A DNA stretch of 64,000 bases from Thiomonas delicata (GCF_900088825.1 NZ_LT592171.1:212009-276008); one strand, 5' to 3'; counted from the stretch's first letter, positions 17,590 through 26,746 are shown. The notes: generated by a model from the sequence alone, not told the origin. Numbers and translations: made by a program.

Positions 17590-17955
17590 TTAGGCCAGTT
17601 TTTCCTTGATGCGCGCGGACTTGCCGGTGCGCCCGCGCAGGTAGTAGAGCTTGGCGCGGCGCACATCGCCGCGGCGCTTCACCTCGATGGAGGCGATCAT
17701 CGGCGAGTAGAGCTGGAAGGTCCGCTCGACGCCTTCTCCGGACGAGATTTTGCGTACGATGAAGTTGGAATTCAGGCCGCGGTTGCGTTTGGCGATGACG
17801 ACGCCTTCGTAGGCCTGGGCGCGCTTGCGCGAACCTTCAACCACGTTGACGCTGACGATGACCGTGTCGCCGGGGGAGAACTCGGGGATGGCCTTGCCTT
17901 GGGTCAGGCGCTGGATTTCTTCCTGCTCGAGTTGTTGAATCAAATGACTGCTCAT
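17590..17955 (-). CDS. rplS: 50S ribosomal protein L19
   Basis: L19 sits at the 30S-50S interface. The 121-residue protein shows the family sequence throughout ([34 protein letters not shown]-like [33 protein letters not shown]). The ATG at 17955 gives [15 protein letters not shown] start 12 bases further upstream would add MEPP and is less likely. It is the last gene of rpsP-rimM-trmD-rplS, 96 bp after trmD, and is followed by a strong hairpin at 17502-17531. Confidence 0.98.
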   Translation of the reverse strand: MSSHLIQQLEQEEIQRLTQGKAIPEFSPGDTVIVSVNVVEGSRKRAQAYEGVVIAKRNRGLNSNFIVRKISSGEGVERTFQLYSPMIASIEVKRRGDVRRAKLYYLRGRTGKSARIKEKLA

Positions 17956-18051
17956 GGGGGGCTCCAATGATCTTGCGTCCGCTGTGGATGGGTTGCCTGG
18001 CGCAAGCCAGGCTTTGTTGTCGCGGCGCAGAGGATCGAAAAACCGCTTATT

Positions 18052-18804
18052 TTAAACCAGATCCGCCAGGACATCCTCGTCCCGCGCGCTCAGCCGGCCT
18101 TGGTTGCGCATGGCCGCAATGAGATCGGGTCTGCGCCGCTGCGTCAGTTCGAGCATGCGGTCGCGCCGCCAGCGGGCGATGCGCGCATGGTCGCCCGACA
18201 GCAGGACTTCCGGGACCTGCAGCCCGGCGTACGAAGGGGGGCGGGTGTAGTGAGGGCAGTCGAGCAGGCCATCCGAGAAGCTGTCCTGCTGCGCGGAATC
18301 AGCGCAGCCCAGCACGCCGGGTTGCAAGCGGGCCACGGCATCGAGCAAGGCCATGGCCGCGATCTCGCCGCCTGACAGCACATAGTCCCCGAGGCTGATT
18401 TCGGCGTCCACGTGCCGATCGATGAAACGCTGGTCGATGCCTTCGTAGCGCCCACAGACCAGGACCGCGCCAGGGGACTGCGCCCATCGTGCGACATGGC
18501 GTTGATCTAGCGGTGTGCCGGCAGGCGAAAACAACAAGACCGGGGCTGGGTCGAGGCCGGCCGTCTGGCGCGACGCCTGGGCTGCCCGCAGGGCTTGTTC
18601 GAGGGGCTCCGACAGCATGACCATGCCGGGCCCGCCCCCATAGGGCCGGTCGTCCACGGTTTGATGCGCGTCCGAGGTGAAATCGCGCGGATTCCAGGTC
18701 TGCACCCGCATGGCGCCGGAATCGTAGGCGCGTCGGCAGATGCCCTCGGTTTTGAGAGGTTCGAAATAGGCCCCGAACAGGGTGAGGACATCGAAGCGCG
18801 GCAT
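18052..18804 (-). CDS. trmD: TrmD, tRNA (guanine-37-N1)-methyltransferase
   Basis: TrmD methylates G37 next to the anticodon using SAM bound in a trefoil-knot (SPOUT) fold, preventing frameshifts. The 250-residue protein has the conserved N-terminus [14 protein letters not shown], the motif [13 protein letters not shown] (about 51-63), [12 protein letters not shown] (about 115-126) and [13 protein letters not shown] (about 135-147). The latter two form the knot. It lies 20 bp after rimM and 96 bp before rplS, its usual place. Confidence 0.98.
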   Translation of the reverse strand: MPRFDVLTLFGAYFEPLKTEGICRRAYDSGAMRVQTWNPRDFTSDAHQTVDDRPYGGGPGMVMLSEPLEQALRAAQASRQTAGLDPAPVLLFSPAGTPLDQRHVARWAQSPGAVLVCGRYEGIDQRFIDRHVDAEISLGDYVLSGGEIAAMALLDAVARLQPGVLGCADSAQQDSFSDGLLDCPHYTRPPSYAGLQVPEVLLSGDHARIARWRRDRMLELTQRRRPDLIAAMRNQGRLSARDEDVLADLV

Positions 18805-18824
18805 GGCTGGACGGTTGACGTGCT

Positions 18825-19406
18825 TCAGTCGTAGTCGGGTTGCCAGTCGGCGACGATGCGGCGGGCGTCGATATCGACTTCCACGATATAGGCGTCGACG
18901 AAGGGAATCAGGCGTTCGCGCTGGCGGTCGTCAACCGTGGTTTGCAGTTGCAGGATGGATTGCGCGCCGCTGTCGAGCAGGCCGCTCACGGTGCCCAGGT
19001 CCAGTCCTTCGCGGTTGCGGACCGTGCAACCGATGAGATCGACCCAGTAATACTCGTTTTCACGCGCAGGCGGAAAATCCTCGCGGCGGGCATGGATGGT
19101 CCAGCCCTTGAGGGTCTCGGCCTGCGTGCGCGAGGTCGTGCCATCGAGCAGGGCCACCACGAATTGCGCGTGCCGCCGACAGAGGCGTACCCCGACTCGG
19201 GCCTGCTGCAGGGGGCGTCCCTGGGGTGATTGCATCCACCATTGGCGCGCCTTCAGCAACGCGGCGGGTTCGCTGGATTGCGGGGCGATCTTGACCCATC
19301 CTTGGGTACCCCAGGCATCCAGCACGTGGCCGATCTGGATCAGGCCGTCGGGCCAGACGTCTGGCCCGGTTGGGTTCTCGGCGGGACGGGAGGCGGATTG
19401 GGTCAT
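18825..19406 (-). CDS. rimM: RimM, 16S rRNA processing / 30S maturation factor
   Basis: RimM binds S19 and helps mature the 30S head domain. The 193-residue protein has the N-terminal beta-barrel ([19 protein letters not shown]) and the C-terminal PRC-barrel ([15 protein letters not shown] ... [14 protein letters not shown]). The ATG at 19406 is chosen because it sits just ahead of the conserved barrel. No Shine-Dalgarno sequence is visible before it, because those bases are the T-rich tail of an intrinsic terminator at 19410-19445 (see findings). The longer open frame to 19493 would translate through the terminator stem and is not family-like. Confidence 0.94.
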   Translation of the reverse strand: MTQSASRPAENPTGPDVWPDGLIQIGHVLDAWGTQGWVKIAPQSSEPAALLKARQWWMQSPQGRPLQQARVGVRLCRRHAQFVVALLDGTTSRTQAETLKGWTIHARREDFPPARENEYYWVDLIGCTVRNREGLDLGTVSGLLDSGAQSILQLQTTVDDRQRERLIPFVDAYIVEVDIDARRIVADWQPDYD

Positions 19407-19409
19407 GGC

Positions 19410-19445
19410 ACAAAACAAAACACCGCAAGAACGAGCTTGCGGTGT
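19410..19445 (-). terminator. intercistronic intrinsic terminator between rpsP and rimM
   Basis: Reading the minus strand, ACACCGCAAG (19445-19436), a six-base loop, then CTTGCGGTGT (19429-19420) form a perfect 10-bp stem. TTTTGTTTTG follows immediately. This is a textbook intrinsic terminator, and its T-tract ends 4 bases before the rimM ATG. It should release part of the transcripts after rpsP, making S16 mRNA more abundant than rimM-trmD-rplS. Confidence 0.85.
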
Positions 19446-19529
19446 CGCGTTGACATCGCAGCGGGCTTCAAATCGGCAAGCTCGCCGCGGCACACCCCTG
19501 AAAACGGGGCGTGGGCTGTGGCCGGTGAC

Positions 19530-19796
19530 TCAGGCGGCAACCTGAGCCGGAGCGGCTTGCTTGGATTGCTTGACCAGTCGTTCCACGGTGGGAGAGAGTT
19601 GCGCGCCCACGCCGGCCCAGTAGTTCAGGCGTTCCATTTCGATGCGCAGCGGCTGGTCTTGACCGCGGGCGACGGGATTGTAGAAACCCAGGCGCTCGAG
19701 GTAGCGGCCGTCGCGGCGATTGCGGGAATCGGTGGCCACGATGTGATAGAAAGGGCGCCCCTTGGCACCTGCGCGTGAAAGACGGATGACGACCAT
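19530..19796 (-). CDS. rpsP: 30S ribosomal protein S16
   Basis: S16 is an early-binding protein of the 30S body. The 88-residue sequence is typical from the start ([33 protein letters not shown]) to [11 protein letters not shown]. It is first in the rpsP-rimM-trmD-rplS operon and is separated from rimM by 123 bp that contain an intrinsic terminator. A perfect TATAAT on the minus strand at 19982-19977 may be its promoter, leaving a leader of about 170 nt. Confidence 0.98.
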   Translation of the reverse strand: MVVIRLSRAGAKGRPFYHIVATDSRNRRDGRYLERLGFYNPVARGQDQPLRIEMERLNYWAGVGAQLSPTVERLVKQSKQAAPAQVAA

Positions 19797-19976
19797 TGCT
19801 TCAATTCCTAAGGGATCTGAAAACGCATCGAAACAGCTGCCGCCAGGATTGCGGGGCGGTTTTGCGAAAACATGCTGAATCGAAAATTAGCGGCGGCTAG
19901 CTGCAGGCACATGGAGGCACGCGGCAAACGCTCATGCAGCAATGTATGCGATGTGGCCAGCCCAGTAAACTCGCCA

Positions 19977-19982
19977 TTATAA
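19977..19982 (-). promoter_or_regulatory. candidate -10 box (TATAAT) for the rpsP operon
   Basis: Reading the minus strand, a perfect TATAAT lies about 180 bp upstream of rpsP. No good -35 hexamer is seen at 16-18 bp, so the assignment is tentative. It lies close to the start of the divergent GNAT gene. Confidence 0.4.
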
Positions 19983-20004
19983 CCAACTGAATCACGACAA
20001 GACT

Positions 20005-20565
20005 ATGGCCGCCACGCATTCAACGCATTCAATCAGTACCCGGGCCGCCACCGAAGCGGATCTGGAGGCCATGACCAGCATTTATCGTCACCATGTCCTG
20101 CATGGGACCGGAACCTTCGAGATCGAGCCGCCCGATCTGCCCGAGATGCGCCGGCGCTTGCAGCTGGTCCGTACCCGCGGCTTGCCGTGGCTGGTTGTCG
20201 AGCGCGATGGCGCGGTTGCCGGATATGCCTACGCCAACTGGTTTCGCGAGCGCGAAGCGTATCGCTGGACGTTGGAGGACTCGGTGTATATCGACGAGCG
20301 GCAGCGCGGCCTGGGGCTGGGTTCGGCGCTGATGGAACACCTGCTGGATGCCTGCGAGGCCGCCGGGGCGCGCCAATTGCTTGCCGTGATCGGCGATTCG
20401 GCGAACAAGGGCTCCGTGGCCCTGCATCAGCGGTACGGGTTCGCGCATTGCGGCGTCATGCCGGCTGTCGGATGGAAGTTCGGCAGGTGGCTTGATGTCG
20501 TGCTGATGCAGAAAGCTCTCGGCGCCGGAGCCGGCGCTGCGCCGTCAGGTGTTGCCCAAGCCTGA
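20005..20565 (+). CDS. GNAT-family N-acetyltransferase (phosphinothricin acetyltransferase-like)
   Basis: The 186-residue protein is a GNAT acyltransferase that uses acetyl-CoA. The N-terminal part (RAATEADLEAMTSIYRHHVL, then GTGTFEIEPP) and the CoA-binding motif A, with DSVYIDERQRGLGLGSALME (about residues 92-111) containing the R-x-x-G-x-G/A loop, match the Pat/YncA subgroup. That subgroup acetylates phosphinothricin, methionine sulfoximine and similar amino-acid analogues. The late motif HQRYGFAHCGVMPAVGWKFG is also shared with it. The real substrate cannot be read from sequence. It stands divergent from rpsP, with a TM2 gene 57 bp downstream. Confidence 0.88.
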   Translation: MAATHSTHSISTRAATEADLEAMTSIYRHHVLHGTGTFEIEPPDLPEMRRRLQLVRTRGLPWLVVERDGAVAGYAYANWFREREAYRWTLEDSVYIDERQRGLGLGSALMEHLLDACEAAGARQLLAVIGDSANKGSVALHQRYGFAHCGVMPAVGWKFGRWLDVVLMQKALGAGAGAAPSGVAQA

Positions 20566-20576
20566 ATGGCCCGACC

Positions 20577-20607
20577 AAGGCCGTCTTTCCGATCGGCCTT
20601 TTCCCTT
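20577..20607 (+). terminator. probable intrinsic terminator after the GNAT gene
   Basis: AAGGCCG (20577-20583), a ten-base loop and CGGCCTT (20594-20600) form a stem followed by TTCCCTTT. It lies 12 bp after the stop codon, in the 57-bp gap before the TM2 gene. The pyrimidine-rich but interrupted tail makes it moderate. Confidence 0.55.
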
Positions 20608-20622
20608 TCGTAGGCTGGCCCC

Positions 20623-21045
20623 ATGACCCAAACATTCAAATCCAAGACCCTGGCCGCCTCCCTGGCCTTGTTGCTCGGCGTCGTCGGCGCGCATCGTTTC
20701 TATCTCAAGGGCTGGCGCGACACGCTGGGCTGGCTGCATGTTGCGCTGTTCGCCCTGGGGGTCTGGGGCGCTGCGCGCTTTATCGATTTCGGCGTCGACG
20801 ACTTCATTGCCCGCGTGGCGCTGCCGTGGCTGGGACTCATCGTCGGACTGGCGCTTTTCCAGGCGATCCTGATCGGCCTGACCCCGGACGCGCGCTGGGA
20901 CGCGACACGGAATGCGGGTGCGGGAAGGCGGACGTCCAGCGGCTGGGGGGCGGTTCTGGTGGTCATCTTCGCCCTGCTCATCGGCACGGCCGCGCTGATG
21001 GGCGGCCTGGCCTTCGGCTTGCAGCAGGTGTTCCAGTCGCGTTGA
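20623..21045 (+). CDS. TM2-domain membrane protein
   Basis: The 140-residue protein begins with a TM2 domain. One hydrophobic helix (LAASLALLLGVVGAHRFYLK) carries the GxHRFYL motif and is followed by a second (WLHVALFALGVWGAARFI). Two more hydrophobic segments follow (LPWLGLIVGLALFQAILIGL; VLVVIFALLIGTAALMGGLA), so it is an integral inner-membrane protein. TM2 proteins of this size have no established function in bacteria. It ends 2 bp before the convergent folK stop. Confidence 0.78.
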   Translation: MTQTFKSKTLAASLALLLGVVGAHRFYLKGWRDTLGWLHVALFALGVWGAARFIDFGVDDFIARVALPWLGLIVGLALFQAILIGLTPDARWDATRNAGAGRRTSSGWGAVLVVIFALLIGTAALMGGLAFGLQQVFQSR

Positions 21046-21047
21046 AA

Positions 21048-21569
21048 TCAGCGTGGCGCGACCGCGAGCGGTCCGGCGCGCTGCAGAATCTGTCCCGCGG
21101 CCTGCAGTCTCTTGACGGCCTCATGCACGGGCTCGCCGTCGGGCAGGGTCCAATCGGGCCAGATTTCCGCCAACGGCGCCAGCACGAATGCGCGCAGATG
21201 CATGCGCGGATGGGGCAGGGTCAGCTGCGCGGTTTGTACGCGCCGGGAACCGAACAAGAGGAGATCGAGATCGAGGGTGCGCGGGGCATTGCGTACGGAC
21301 GTCGGGCGTAAACGGCCATGTTCCAGCTCGATGCGCTGGAGATGCTCGAGCAATTGCCCGGGGGCGAGCCCGCACCGCAGCGCGGCGACGGCGTTCCAGT
21401 AGTCGGGGCCCTGCGCATCCACCGGAGCGCTGCGGTACAGGCCGGATGCCAGCAGGAGCTGGCATGCGGGCAAGGCCTCCAATTCGGCGAGTGCCGCCCG
21501 GATCGTCGCCGCGCCATCACCCAGGTTGGCGCCCAGGCCGATGAGCGCGATATCGGGCGAGATGCGCAT
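21048..21569 (-). CDS. folK: FolK, 6-hydroxymethyl-7,8-dihydropterin pyrophosphokinase
   Basis: FolK transfers pyrophosphate from ATP to hydroxymethyl-dihydropterin in folate synthesis. The 173-residue protein has IALIGLGANLGD at the N-terminus, GLYRSAPVDAQGPDYWNAV (pterin site) and RNAPRTLDLDLLLFG with the two catalytic, metal-binding Asp residues, then LPHPRMHLRAFVLAPLAEI. The ATG at 21569 follows the pcnB stop by 10 bp, so it is the last gene of the run permease-hda-HAD-pcnB-folK. The pcnB-folK pairing is common in proteobacteria. Confidence 0.96.
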   Translation of the reverse strand: MRISPDIALIGLGANLGDGAATIRAALAELEALPACQLLLASGLYRSAPVDAQGPDYWNAVAALRCGLAPGQLLEHLQRIELEHGRLRPTSVRNAPRTLDLDLLLFGSRRVQTAQLTLPHPRMHLRAFVLAPLAEIWPDWTLPDGEPVHEAVKRLQAAGQILQRAGPLAVAPR

Positions 21570-21579
21570 GGCTGCCTGT

Positions 21580-23010
21580 TCAGGGCGTTGCGTCGGGCTC
21601 GGCTGGCTTGACTTCGCCGCCGTCCGCGGCGGGCTTTTTGCGGCGACGGCGTTTGCGTTTGGCCGGATCGGGGCTGGCGCGGCCGGCGCGCTCGATGAGT
21701 TCCGCGCGTGCGGCGTCGTCGGCCTCCTGAAAGCTTTCCCACCAACTGGCCAGTTCGGGGTCGGCGTCACCGGTTTGCGCGCGCAACAGCAGGAAGTCGA
21801 ACGCGGCGCGGAACCGCGGATGCTCCAGCGCGCTATGCACATAGCGCGGCGTGCGGCGCGCCAGACGGGGTTGCAGCGACCAGATTTCGCGCATGTCGAC
21901 ACTGATGCGGCGCTGGATCGCCAGGCGTTCGGCCTGCGCGCTCAGCACCGCGTCGGCGGCCTGGTCCAGGGCCGCGATGGCGGGAAGCCCCTCGGCCTGC
22001 AAGGCGACCCACTCGCTGTTGACCTGGGGCCATAACAGGCAGGCGAAGAGGAAGCTGGGACTGGCGGTCTTGCCCTCGGCGATGCGCGCATCCGTGTCCC
22101 GCAGCGCGGCCATGACGAAGGCCTCGCCTTGTGGCTGGCTGAGCGCCAGATCGATCAGCGGCAGCAGCCCGGCATGCAAGCCGAGGCGGCGCAACTGGTC
22201 CAGCGAGGCCAGGGCATGGCCGGTTTGCAGCAGCTTGATGGTTTCGTCGAACAACCGCGCAGACGGCACGTTGCGCAACAACTCGGCATGTTCGGCGATC
22301 GGGGCGCGCGTGGACGGATCGATGGCGAAGGCCAGCTTGGCGGCGAAGCGCGCCACGCGCAACAGTCGCACGGGGTCCTCGCGATAGCGCGTGGCGGGGT
22401 CGCCGATCATGCGCAGGGTGCGCGCCTTCAGGTCGCGCAGGCCATGGTGGTAGTCGACCACGATGTCGCGCGTGGGGTCGTAGTACAGGGCGTTGACGGT
22501 GAAGTCACGCCGGGCGGCATCCTGGTCCTGCGGCCCCCAGACGTTGTCGCGCAGCACGCGGCCGCTGGCATCCACGGCATGGTGCTTGCCGGCCAGTTCG
22601 TGCGTATTGCGTTCGTCGCCGTCCACGGTGGGGCTGGTCTGGGCCTCGAGGGTGGCGCGGAAGGTCGAGACTTCGATGATCTCGCGACCGAACATCACGT
22701 GCACGATGCGGAAGCGTCGGCCGATGAGGAAGGCGCGGCGGAACAGCGGCTTGACCTGCTCTGGAGTGGCGTTGGTAGCGACGTCGAAATCTTTCGGCTT
22801 GAGGCCCAGCAGCAGGTCGCGTACCGCGCCGCCGACGATATAGGCCTCGAAGCCGGCCTGCTGCAGCGTGCGCACCACCGTGAGCGCGGAATTCGGCAGG
22901 CGCGAGGCGTCGATTTGATGCTGGGCGCGCCCGATTTCAACGCGCTTGCCGAGCGTTTTGACGGAGCGCGATTTGCCGTTGAGCAGGCGGGTGATGAGTT
23001 TGCGGATCAT
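21580..23010 (-). CDS. pcnB: PcnB, poly(A) polymerase I
   Basis: PcnB adds poly(A) tails to RNA 3' ends and so controls decay. The 476-residue protein has the class II nucleotidyltransferase core: GGAVRDLLLGLKPKDFDVAT (about 60-79) with the metal-binding DxD, RRAFLIGRRFRIVHVMFG, the DFTVNALYYDP motif and EDPVRLLRVARFAAKL. The C-terminus is Lys/Arg-rich (KRKRRRRKKP), as in PcnB rather than CCA-adding enzymes. The start ATG overlaps the stop of the upstream HAD phosphatase gene as ATGA. Confidence 0.96.
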   Translation of the reverse strand: MIRKLITRLLNGKSRSVKTLGKRVEIGRAQHQIDASRLPNSALTVVRTLQQAGFEAYIVGGAVRDLLLGLKPKDFDVATNATPEQVKPLFRRAFLIGRRFRIVHVMFGREIIEVSTFRATLEAQTSPTVDGDERNTHELAGKHHAVDASGRVLRDNVWGPQDQDAARRDFTVNALYYDPTRDIVVDYHHGLRDLKARTLRMIGDPATRYREDPVRLLRVARFAAKLAFAIDPSTRAPIAEHAELLRNVPSARLFDETIKLLQTGHALASLDQLRRLGLHAGLLPLIDLALSQPQGEAFVMAALRDTDARIAEGKTASPSFLFACLLWPQVNSEWVALQAEGLPAIAALDQAADAVLSAQAERLAIQRRISVDMREIWSLQPRLARRTPRYVHSALEHPRFRAAFDFLLLRAQTGDADPELASWWESFQEADDAARAELIERAGRASPDPAKRKRRRRKKPAADGGEVKPAEPDATP

Positions 23011-23684
23011 GGAAACAGTTCAAGGGCGGGCCAGCCGCGCTCGCGGGCGAGTTCGGCCAGCCGGGGGTCCGGATGGACCACCACGGGATGGGTGACATGC
23101 TCGAGCAGGGGCTGGTCGTTGATCGAGTCGGAATAGAACCAGGTCTGGTCGAAGTGGCTCCAGTCCAATTTCTGCGCGGCCAACCATTGCGTGGTGCGGA
23201 TGATCTTGCCTTCCCGGAACGAAGGCACGCCGTGCCAGCCGCCGGTATAGCGGCCCAGCGCGTCGCGCTCGGTCTGCACCGCGATCAGATGCGGCACGCC
23301 AAAGGCCTCGGCGATGGGCTGCGTGACAAAGTCGTTGGTGGCCGTCACGATGCAGCACAAGTCGCCGGCTTGCTGGTGCTTGCGCACCAGTTCCAGGGCC
23401 GACGGGCGGATCTGCGGCAGCACGACCTGATGCATGAAGTCGCGATGCGCATTGGCCAGGACTTCGGGCGGCCGCCCGACGAGGGGGGCCAGGGAAAAGC
23501 GCAGGTAGGCGTCGAGGTCGAGGGTGCCCGCCTTGTAGTCGGCATAGAAACGGTCGTTGGTCTGCCGGTGCTTCGGCCCGTCGGTCCAGCCGAGATGCAC
23601 GCAGAACTCACCCCAGGCATGATCCGAATCGAACGGAAGGAGGGTGTTGTCGAGGTCGAACAGCGCCAGATTGCGGTTGGGCAT
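23007..23684 (-). CDS. HAD-superfamily (SerB-like, HAD-IB) phosphatase
   Basis: The 225-residue cytosolic protein has HAD motif I as ALFDLDNTLLPFDSD (nucleophile Asp near residue 9), motif II at CCIVTATNDFVTQPIA, and motifs III/IV at WFYSDSINDQPLLEHV. It is the HAD-IB type that includes phosphoserine phosphatase and small-molecule phosphatases. Burkholderiales usually carry it here next to pcnB. The substrate is unknown and histidinol phosphate has been suggested for relatives. The ATG at 23684 is 10 bp after hda and overlaps pcnB by 4 bp. A longer frame upstream belongs to antisense-type translation of hda. Confidence 0.88.
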   Translation of the reverse strand: MPNRNLALFDLDNTLLPFDSDHAWGEFCVHLGWTDGPKHRQTNDRFYADYKAGTLDLDAYLRFSLAPLVGRPPEVLANAHRDFMHQVVLPQIRPSALELVRKHQQAGDLCCIVTATNDFVTQPIAEAFGVPHLIAVQTERDALGRYTGGWHGVPSFREGKIIRTTQWLAAQKLDWSHFDQTWFYSDSINDQPLLEHVTHPVVVHPDPRLAELARERGWPALELFP

Positions 23685-23694
23685 GCGAGGTGAT

Positions 23695-24435
23695 TCAGGG
23701 CTTGATGGTGGGGGCGGAGCCGGCATCGGCCAGCATGGCCTTGAGCAGGGGAATGCTGGTGGCGCGGGCTTGCTGCATCGCGTAGGCGTCGAGTCGGGCG
23801 ACGAGATCGACCAGCGAGGCCATGTCCCGGGCATGGTGGCTGAGAATATAACGGCTCAGGTCGTCGCGCAGGTCGAAGCCGCGCCTTGCCGCCAGGGATT
23901 GCAGCACGCGCCGCTTCGCCGCGTCGTCCAAGGGTTCGAGCGCGAGAGCCAGGCCCCAGGCCAGCCGGGTGCGCACGTCGGCACGCAATTCCAACTGGGC
24001 GGGCGCGGCGTCGCCGGCCGCCAGGAAACTCACGCCGAACTGCCTGGCCGCGTTGAACAGGCCGAACAGGAGGTCTTGCTGCCAGGCGGCGCAGGCCTGT
24101 ACGTCGTCGATGGCCAGGAGCGCCGCGGGGCCGGTTCTGGCGAACGCGTCGAGCGCCGGCCAATGCGAGGGCGGACTTTGCGGCGTGAGGTACAGAGCCC
24201 AGTTCCCGGCCCGCTGAACGGCCCGGCAGGCGGCCCGGAGCAGGTGGCTTTTGCCGCTGGCCGCCGGACCCCAGAGGTAGACGGAACTGCCTTCACCGCC
24301 CGCGAGCAACTTGGTCAGGGCTTCGAGTGCCAGGCCGTTGGCGCCGGGCTCGAACGCCTCCAGGGTCGGCTCGTCGTCCCATTGCAGGGCCAGCAGCATC
24401 TGCTGGCCGGCGGTGCTGCCACGGCCTGAGCTCAT
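23695..24435 (-). CDS. hda: Hda-type DnaA regulatory inactivator
   Basis: Hda, bound to the replication clamp, stimulates hydrolysis of DnaA-bound ATP and so prevents re-initiation. The 246-residue protein is a DnaA-like AAA+ module without a DNA-binding domain. It has Walker A at LWGPAASGKSHLL, a Walker B region with LLAIDDVQACAAWQ, and the arginine-bearing end of the ATPase (RTRLAWGLALALEPLDD, then KRRVLQSLAARRGFDL). Near the N-terminus QQMLLALQW resembles the clamp-binding QL[SL]LPL motif. The ATG at 24435 overlaps the stop of the upstream permease gene as ATGA. Longer upstream starts would run through the permease gene. Confidence 0.92.
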   Translation of the reverse strand: MSSGRGSTAGQQMLLALQWDDEPTLEAFEPGANGLALEALTKLLAGGEGSSVYLWGPAASGKSHLLRAACRAVQRAGNWALYLTPQSPPSHWPALDAFARTGPAALLAIDDVQACAAWQQDLLFGLFNAARQFGVSFLAAGDAAPAQLELRADVRTRLAWGLALALEPLDDAAKRRVLQSLAARRGFDLRDDLSRYILSHHARDMASLVDLVARLDAYAMQQARATSIPLLKAMLADAGSAPTIKP

Positions 24436-25496
24436 CCGCGCAGAAACAAGGAGCTTGTCCGATACCAGACCAGGGCGTGGCGTACGACGACCAGCAGCAA
24501 GGCGCCCGCCGGCAAGGCGAGCAGCACGCCAACGAAGCCGAACAGCTGTCCGAAGGCCAGCAGCAGGAAGATGACGAGCAGGGGATGCAGGCCGATCTGA
24601 CCGCCCAGCAGTCGCGGTGTGATGACCATGCTTTCGGCCACCTGCCCGATGCCGTAGACGACCGCCACGGCCCATAGCGCATAGAAACTCTGGAACTGCA
24701 GGGCGCCGGCCAGAAGAGCCAGGAGCAGCCCCAGTCCGAAGCCCACGTATGGAACGAAGACGGCCAGGCCGGTGAACACGCCGATGGGCAGGGCAAGCTG
24801 GAAGCCCGCAAGGGACAGGCCGATGGCGTAATACGCGGCAAGGATCAGCATCACCGAAACTTGGCCGCGCACGTAGCGGCCGAGGATGCTGTCGCACTCG
24901 GCAAGAAAAGCCTGCAGGGCCTCGCGCCGGTTCAGCGGTACCAAGCTAAAGCCGCGTTGCATCAGGCTTTGCCAGTCGAGCAAGAGGTAGAAGGTCAGCA
25001 CCGGAATGAGGATCAGGTTGCCGGCGACAACGATCAGCGTGCTGCCGCCGGTCCTGGCGGAACTGAGCAACTGGCCCGCCCAGCGCTGCGGATTGCCGGA
25101 GAGCGACTGGGTGAGCATGTGCTTGAAGCTGGTCAGATCGAACTGGGTCTGCAGGCCGAGGCGGGCGGCTTGCGTGCTCAGCCAGTTGTTCATGCTGCTC
25201 AACAGCAGGGGAATCTGATGCTGCAACTGCGGCAGGGTGCTGCTGAGCACGGATACGATGAGACTGCCGATGGCCACCAGCGCCACGCTCAGCAGCACGA
25301 TGGCGATCGTCGCGCCCGCAGGGCGCGGAATGCGCCAGCGCCATAGACGCTCGACGGCCGGATGCAGCGCATAGGCCAGGGTCAGCGCGACGAGAAAGGG
25401 CATGAGCACAGGGCCGAGCAGGGATGCCAGCCAGAGCGCGCCCAGCAGCAGCACAAGCCAGGCCAGGCGGATTTTGTTGGCTTCGGAAATTTGCAC
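24432..25496 (-). CDS. AI-2E/PerM-family inner-membrane transporter
   Basis: The 354-residue protein has the seven to eight membrane segments of the AI-2E exporter family (PF01594). They start at IRLAWLVLLLGALWLASLLG, followed by VLMPFLVALTLAYALHPAVE, with later family motifs such as PYVGFGLGLLLALLAG and ITPRLLGGQIGLHPLLVIFL. Members include exporters of autoinducer-2 and Na+/H+ antiporters, so the cargo cannot be stated. It is the first gene of the minus-strand cluster leading to folK and overlaps hda by 4 bp. Burkholderiales usually place it here, divergent from purM. Confidence 0.88.
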   Translation of the reverse strand: MQISEANKIRLAWLVLLLGALWLASLLGPVLMPFLVALTLAYALHPAVERLWRWRIPRPAGATIAIVLLSVALVAIGSLIVSVLSSTLPQLQHQIPLLLSSMNNWLSTQAARLGLQTQFDLTSFKHMLTQSLSGNPQRWAGQLLSSARTGGSTLIVVAGNLILIPVLTFYLLLDWQSLMQRGFSLVPLNRREALQAFLAECDSILGRYVRGQVSVMLILAAYYAIGLSLAGFQLALPIGVFTGLAVFVPYVGFGLGLLLALLAGALQFQSFYALWAVAVVYGIGQVAESMVITPRLLGGQIGLHPLLVIFLLLAFGQLFGFVGVLLALPAGALLLVVVRHALVWYRTSSLFLRG

Positions 25497-25660
25497 GGGT
25501 TGGCGGCTTGCGGAAGGTGGGGAAGAGTAGCTGGCGGCTCGGGGCGAGGTCCGGACAGTCGTATGGAGATGGCTGCTGCCGCACCGCCCCCTAGAATGGC
25601 GCTCTCATTTTATGTTCAGCCCGGGCGCTGAGCCGCGACCTCTTGCTGATCACGCGAACC

Positions 25661-26695
25661 ATGTCGAAAACAAGTCTGACTTATCGTGATGCCGGCGTCG
25701 ATATCGACGCCGGAGATGCCTTGGTGGATGTCATCAAGCCCCTGGCCGCACGCACCATGCGCGAAGGCGTGCTCGCGGGTATCGGCGGTTTCGGCGCGCT
25801 GTTCGAGGTGCCTAAGCGCTACCGCGAGCCGGTGCTGGTGTCCGGCACCGACGGCGTCGGCACCAAGCTGCGTCTGGCCTTCGCGTGGGGGCGGCACGAC
25901 ACGGTGGGCATCGATCTGGTCGCCATGAGCGTGAACGATGTGCTGGTGCAGGGGGCGGAACCTCTGTTTTTCCTCGATTACTTCGCCTGCGGCAAGCTCG
26001 AGGTGGGCGTGGCTGCGCAGGTGGTCGGCGGCATTGCCAGGGGCTGCGAGTTGGCCGGATGCGCCCTGATCGGCGGCGAAACCGCCGAGATGCCCGGCAT
26101 GTATCCGCCCGGCGAGTACGATCTGGCCGGTTTTTGCGTCGGCGCGGCCGAGAAAAGCCGCTTGATCTCGGGGCAAGCCGTGCAAGCCGGCGATGTGGTG
26201 CTCGGCTTGGCCTCCAGCGGCGTGCATTCGAACGGCTATTCCCTGGTGCGCGCGGTGATCGAGCGGGCCGCAGGGCGTTTGCCGGAGCAGCTCGACGGCC
26301 GGCCATTCCGCGACGCGGTGATGATGCCCACGCGCATCTACTGCAAGCCGGTGCTCGACCTGCTGCAAACCTGTGAGGTGAAGGCCATGGCGCATATCAC
26401 CGGCGGCGGCCTGGTCGAGAATATCCCGCGCGTGTTGCCTGAAGGACTGCAGTGCGTCCTGGAACGCCGGGCATGGCGCCAGCCCGAGGTGTTCGATTGG
26501 CTGCAGAAGGAGGGTGGCATACCCGAGCCGGAGATGCTGCGCACTTTCAATTGCGGCATTGGCTATGTGCTGGTCGTGGCGGCGGCCGAGGCGGATGCCG
26601 CCATGCGCCGCCTGTCGGACGCGGGTGAGCCATGCCTGCGCATCGGCGCGATTCGATCCCGCGCCACGGGCGATGCGGCCGTGAGCGTGGTCTGA
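25661..26695 (+). CDS. purM: PurM, phosphoribosylformylglycinamidine cyclo-ligase (AIR synthetase)
   Basis: PurM closes the imidazole ring in step five of de novo purine synthesis using ATP. The 344-residue protein has the N-terminal [13 protein letters not shown], the ATP/metal segment [15 protein letters not shown] (about 63-77), [20 protein letters not shown] (about 87-106), [16 protein letters not shown] and [16 protein letters not shown]. The ATG at 25661 gives [12 protein letters not shown]. An in-frame start six codons earlier is less likely. It is transcribed divergently from the AI-2E-type permease with 164 bp between them. Confidence 0.97.
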   Translation: MSKTSLTYRDAGVDIDAGDALVDVIKPLAARTMREGVLAGIGGFGALFEVPKRYREPVLVSGTDGVGTKLRLAFAWGRHDTVGIDLVAMSVNDVLVQGAEPLFFLDYFACGKLEVGVAAQVVGGIARGCELAGCALIGGETAEMPGMYPPGEYDLAGFCVGAAEKSRLISGQAVQAGDVVLGLASSGVHSNGYSLVRAVIERAAGRLPEQLDGRPFRDAVMMPTRIYCKPVLDLLQTCEVKAMAHITGGGLVENIPRVLPEGLQCVLERRAWRQPEVFDWLQKEGGIPEPEMLRTFNCGIGYVLVVAAAEADAAMRRLSDAGEPCLRIGAIRSRATGDAAVSVV

Positions 26696-26746
26696 GGGCC
26701 GCCGCACGAGGGCGTCGGCTCCCAGCCGGAAGCGCTGCGGCCGCAG

